From assembly GCA_012513735.1 (NCBI GenBank), contig JAAZBR010000359.1:1-7055 (forward strand): DNA of 7,055 nucleotides, read 5' to 3'. Below are positions 5,745-7,055 of the stretch, one piece after another; positions within the stretch are counted from its first letter, which is position 1; the number at the start of each line of letters is the position of its first letter. The position numbers were made by a program, and so were the translations under genes. A model generated the notes under the pieces. It was not told the DNA's origin. It searched no databases and worked only from the letters and a program-made list of their open reading frames with translations. The stretch is from Clostridiales bacterium. Lineage in GTDB: Bacteria; Bacillota; Clostridia; Christensenellales; Aristaeellaceae.

Positions 5745-7055
5745 TTATTCCTGTGCCTTGTGCTAACGGGTAGCTTGTTCGTTTTTTCTGCGGCTGTTGG
5801 TGCGGAACATGCCACGGTGCGCATACTGCTGAGCCTCGCAGACTCCCAGCGCATCGAGATCGGGGTCTATGGGGCGTATCTTTGCAATGATTCCTTTTCC
5901 TTCCAGCGGGGAGAGAAGCTGGCTGTCACCCTGCAGGGGAGCGGTATCGTACTGTCCTCCGGTGGCATGGTCTACCGTGCCGGCAACGCCTTGCGGTTGG
6001 AACGGCACACAGCAGCCGAAGGGTTGGAGAACGGACTGCGCCTGAATGAAAGCCTCAATCTTGTGGAGGGTGATCTGTACATTACGGCACATGAGGGCCA
6101 GCTTCGCGCGGTGACCCATCTCTCTGTAGAGAACTACTTAAAGGGCGTTGTGCCCTATGAGATGGCCAACAGTTTCCCCCTGGAGGTGCTGAAGGCTCAG
6201 GCAGTCGCTGCCCGCACCTATACGTTGCGCAGTCTGCGACCTGACAGGGATTTCGATATGACGGACACCCCCAACGACCAGGTGTACCGTGGCTATCATG
6301 ATGAGCATACCCAAGCGCTGCAGGCCATCCGGGAAACGGAAGGGCTTTGCCTCAGCTTTCAGGGCAAACTTGCGCAGTGCTACTACACGGCCAGCAACGG
6401 CGGCCAAACGGAATCTGCTCTGCACGCCTGGCAGAGGGAAAGCATTCCCTACCTGACGGTGAAGGATGACCCCTATGATGCCGAGAATCCGGAAAGCATC
6501 CGCAGGACTTACCGGTTGCCCAGGCTGATTCCCGATGAGAATACTCTGAATGCCGGGCTGCTGACGCTGATCAAGACAGCGGTTGGGCAGCAGATTGCCA
6601 AGCAGGGATATGATAGCGACCCTGCCTGGCTTCGCTTGAGGGGCATTGCTGCGGCAGAGGTACACACCCCCAGGTATACTGATCCATCCCGGTTGATGAC
6701 CAGGCTGCGCCTTCAAGTATCTGTCAGCGCCCGAAGGCTCCAGCCAGCCGATACGGAGGCTAACCTGTTTGTTACCCCTGATCCCCAGGCGCCCGCATCA
6801 TCACAGTCCGCAGCCCAATGGGGCAACATGATGCCCCTGGAGGGGCTTGTTACCATTGATCTGCCCCTCTACCCTGAGATAGAGCAAATGCTGGCGCTTT
6901 CCATCAACCCCAAGCAGAATGAGGTTGTCAGCGTGCAGCAGAGCCAGGATGCCTTCTTGCTGACCTTTGCCCGCTATGGACATGGCGTTGGCCTAAGCCA
7001 GCGCGGCGCAGAGTGGATGGCCGAACAGTATGGGATGACCTGCCAGGATATCCTG
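5727..7055 (+). CDS. Secreted SpoIID/LytB-domain protein (3'-partial)
   Basis: The frame is open for 443 codons to the window end. SpoIID-family proteins are membrane-linked or secreted lytic transglycosylases acting on peptidoglycan, best known in spore engulfment. Residues 1-26 form a signal peptide: KR, a hydrophobic core from about 4 to 24, and a VGA cleavage site before E27. The SpoIID core follows: SVENYLKGVVPYEM (133-146), with E145 as the probable catalytic glutamate, then FPLEVLKAQAVAARTY (150-165), DTPNDQVYRGY (180-190), YYTASNGGQTES (219-230) and IPYLTVKDDPYD (240-251). YGHGVGLSQRGAEWMA (417-432) is the conserved C-terminal signature. The Cys/His residues found in zinc-binding SpoIID proteins near DQVY are absent. 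A linker of about 165 residues, including a Pro/Ala/Ser-rich stretch (349-364), separates the two conserved blocks. AGGAAG lies 5 nt before the ATG, which overlaps the methyltransferase stop. Only a short C-terminus should be missing. Whether this is sporulation SpoIID itself or a paralogue is uncertain, so no symbol is given. Confidence 0.93.
   Translation, partial: MKRGLSLFLCLVLTGSLFVFSAAVGAEHATVRILLSLADSQRIEIGVYGAYLCNDSFSFQRGEKLAVTLQGSGIVLSSGGMVYRAGNALRLERHTAAEGLENGLRLNESLNLVEGDLYITAHEGQLRAVTHLSVENYLKGVVPYEMANSFPLEVLKAQAVAARTYTLRSLRPDRDFDMTDTPNDQVYRGYHDEHTQALQAIRETEGLCLSFQGKLAQCYYTASNGGQTESALHAWQRESIPYLTVKDDPYDAENPESIRRTYRLPRLIPDENTLNAGLLTLIKTAVGQQIAKQGYDSDPAWLRLRGIAAAEVHTPRYTDPSRLMTRLRLQVSVSARRLQPADTEANLFVTPDPQAPASSQSAAQWGNMMPLEGLVTIDLPLYPEIEQMLALSINPKQNEVVSVQQSQDAFLLTFARYGHGVGLSQRGAEWMAEQYGMTCQDIL

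Noticed and set aside
6138..6716. 192-codon minus-strand open frame within the SpoIID-domain gene.
   Set aside because: The plus strand encodes a signal peptide and an uninterrupted SpoIID core. The reverse frame shows no features.

Overview
The window looks like a piece of a GC-rich, probably spore-forming Firmicutes chromosome, most likely a member of the Clostridia. This inference rests on a tyrosine T-box leader, strong AGGAGG-type ribosome binding sites, sigma-A-like promoters and a SpoIID/LytB-domain protein. Nothing in the sequence fixes the genus. Gene density and base composition are even. I see no mobile elements, CRISPR, tRNA or rRNA genes.

Layout. (1) Bases 1-1712, + strand: an RluA-type pseudouridine synthase, probably cut at its 5' end by the window, and 17 nt later a Cof-type HAD phosphatase. 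(2) Bases 1679-5040, - strand: a three-gene operon read from a consensus promoter (about 5011-5040) through a tyrosine-specific T-box leader (about 4775-5006). Its genes are a class I/II PLP aminotransferase (3565-4752), tyrosyl-tRNA synthetase tyrS (2326-3550/3552) and a YigZ/IMPACT-family protein (1679-2326). The last gene runs 34 bp into the convergent HAD gene. (3) Bases 5083-7055, + strand: a divergent unit from an extended -10 promoter, with a small class I SAM-dependent methyltransferase (5152-5730) and a secreted SpoIID/LytB-domain protein (5727 to beyond the window end), joined by an ATGA overlap.

How the parts work together. The T-box can be read in detail. It has a UAC (Tyr) specifier after a GAA, a 7-nt UGGUACC antiterminator bulge whose UGGU matches the ACCA end expected of tRNA-Tyr, and a terminator hairpin that competes for the same bases. 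Uncharged tRNA-Tyr should therefore switch on aminotransferase, tyrS and yigZ together. This links the aminotransferase to tyrosine or aromatic amino acid metabolism and places yigZ under amino-acid-starvation control.

The most unusual local signal is an 11-bp hairpin at the methyltransferase/SpoIID junction. It buries the SpoIID ribosome binding site in its stem, puts the start codon in its loop, and is followed by a T-rich run. I find no clear evidence of a wholly new biological system; the findings are regulatory and contextual.
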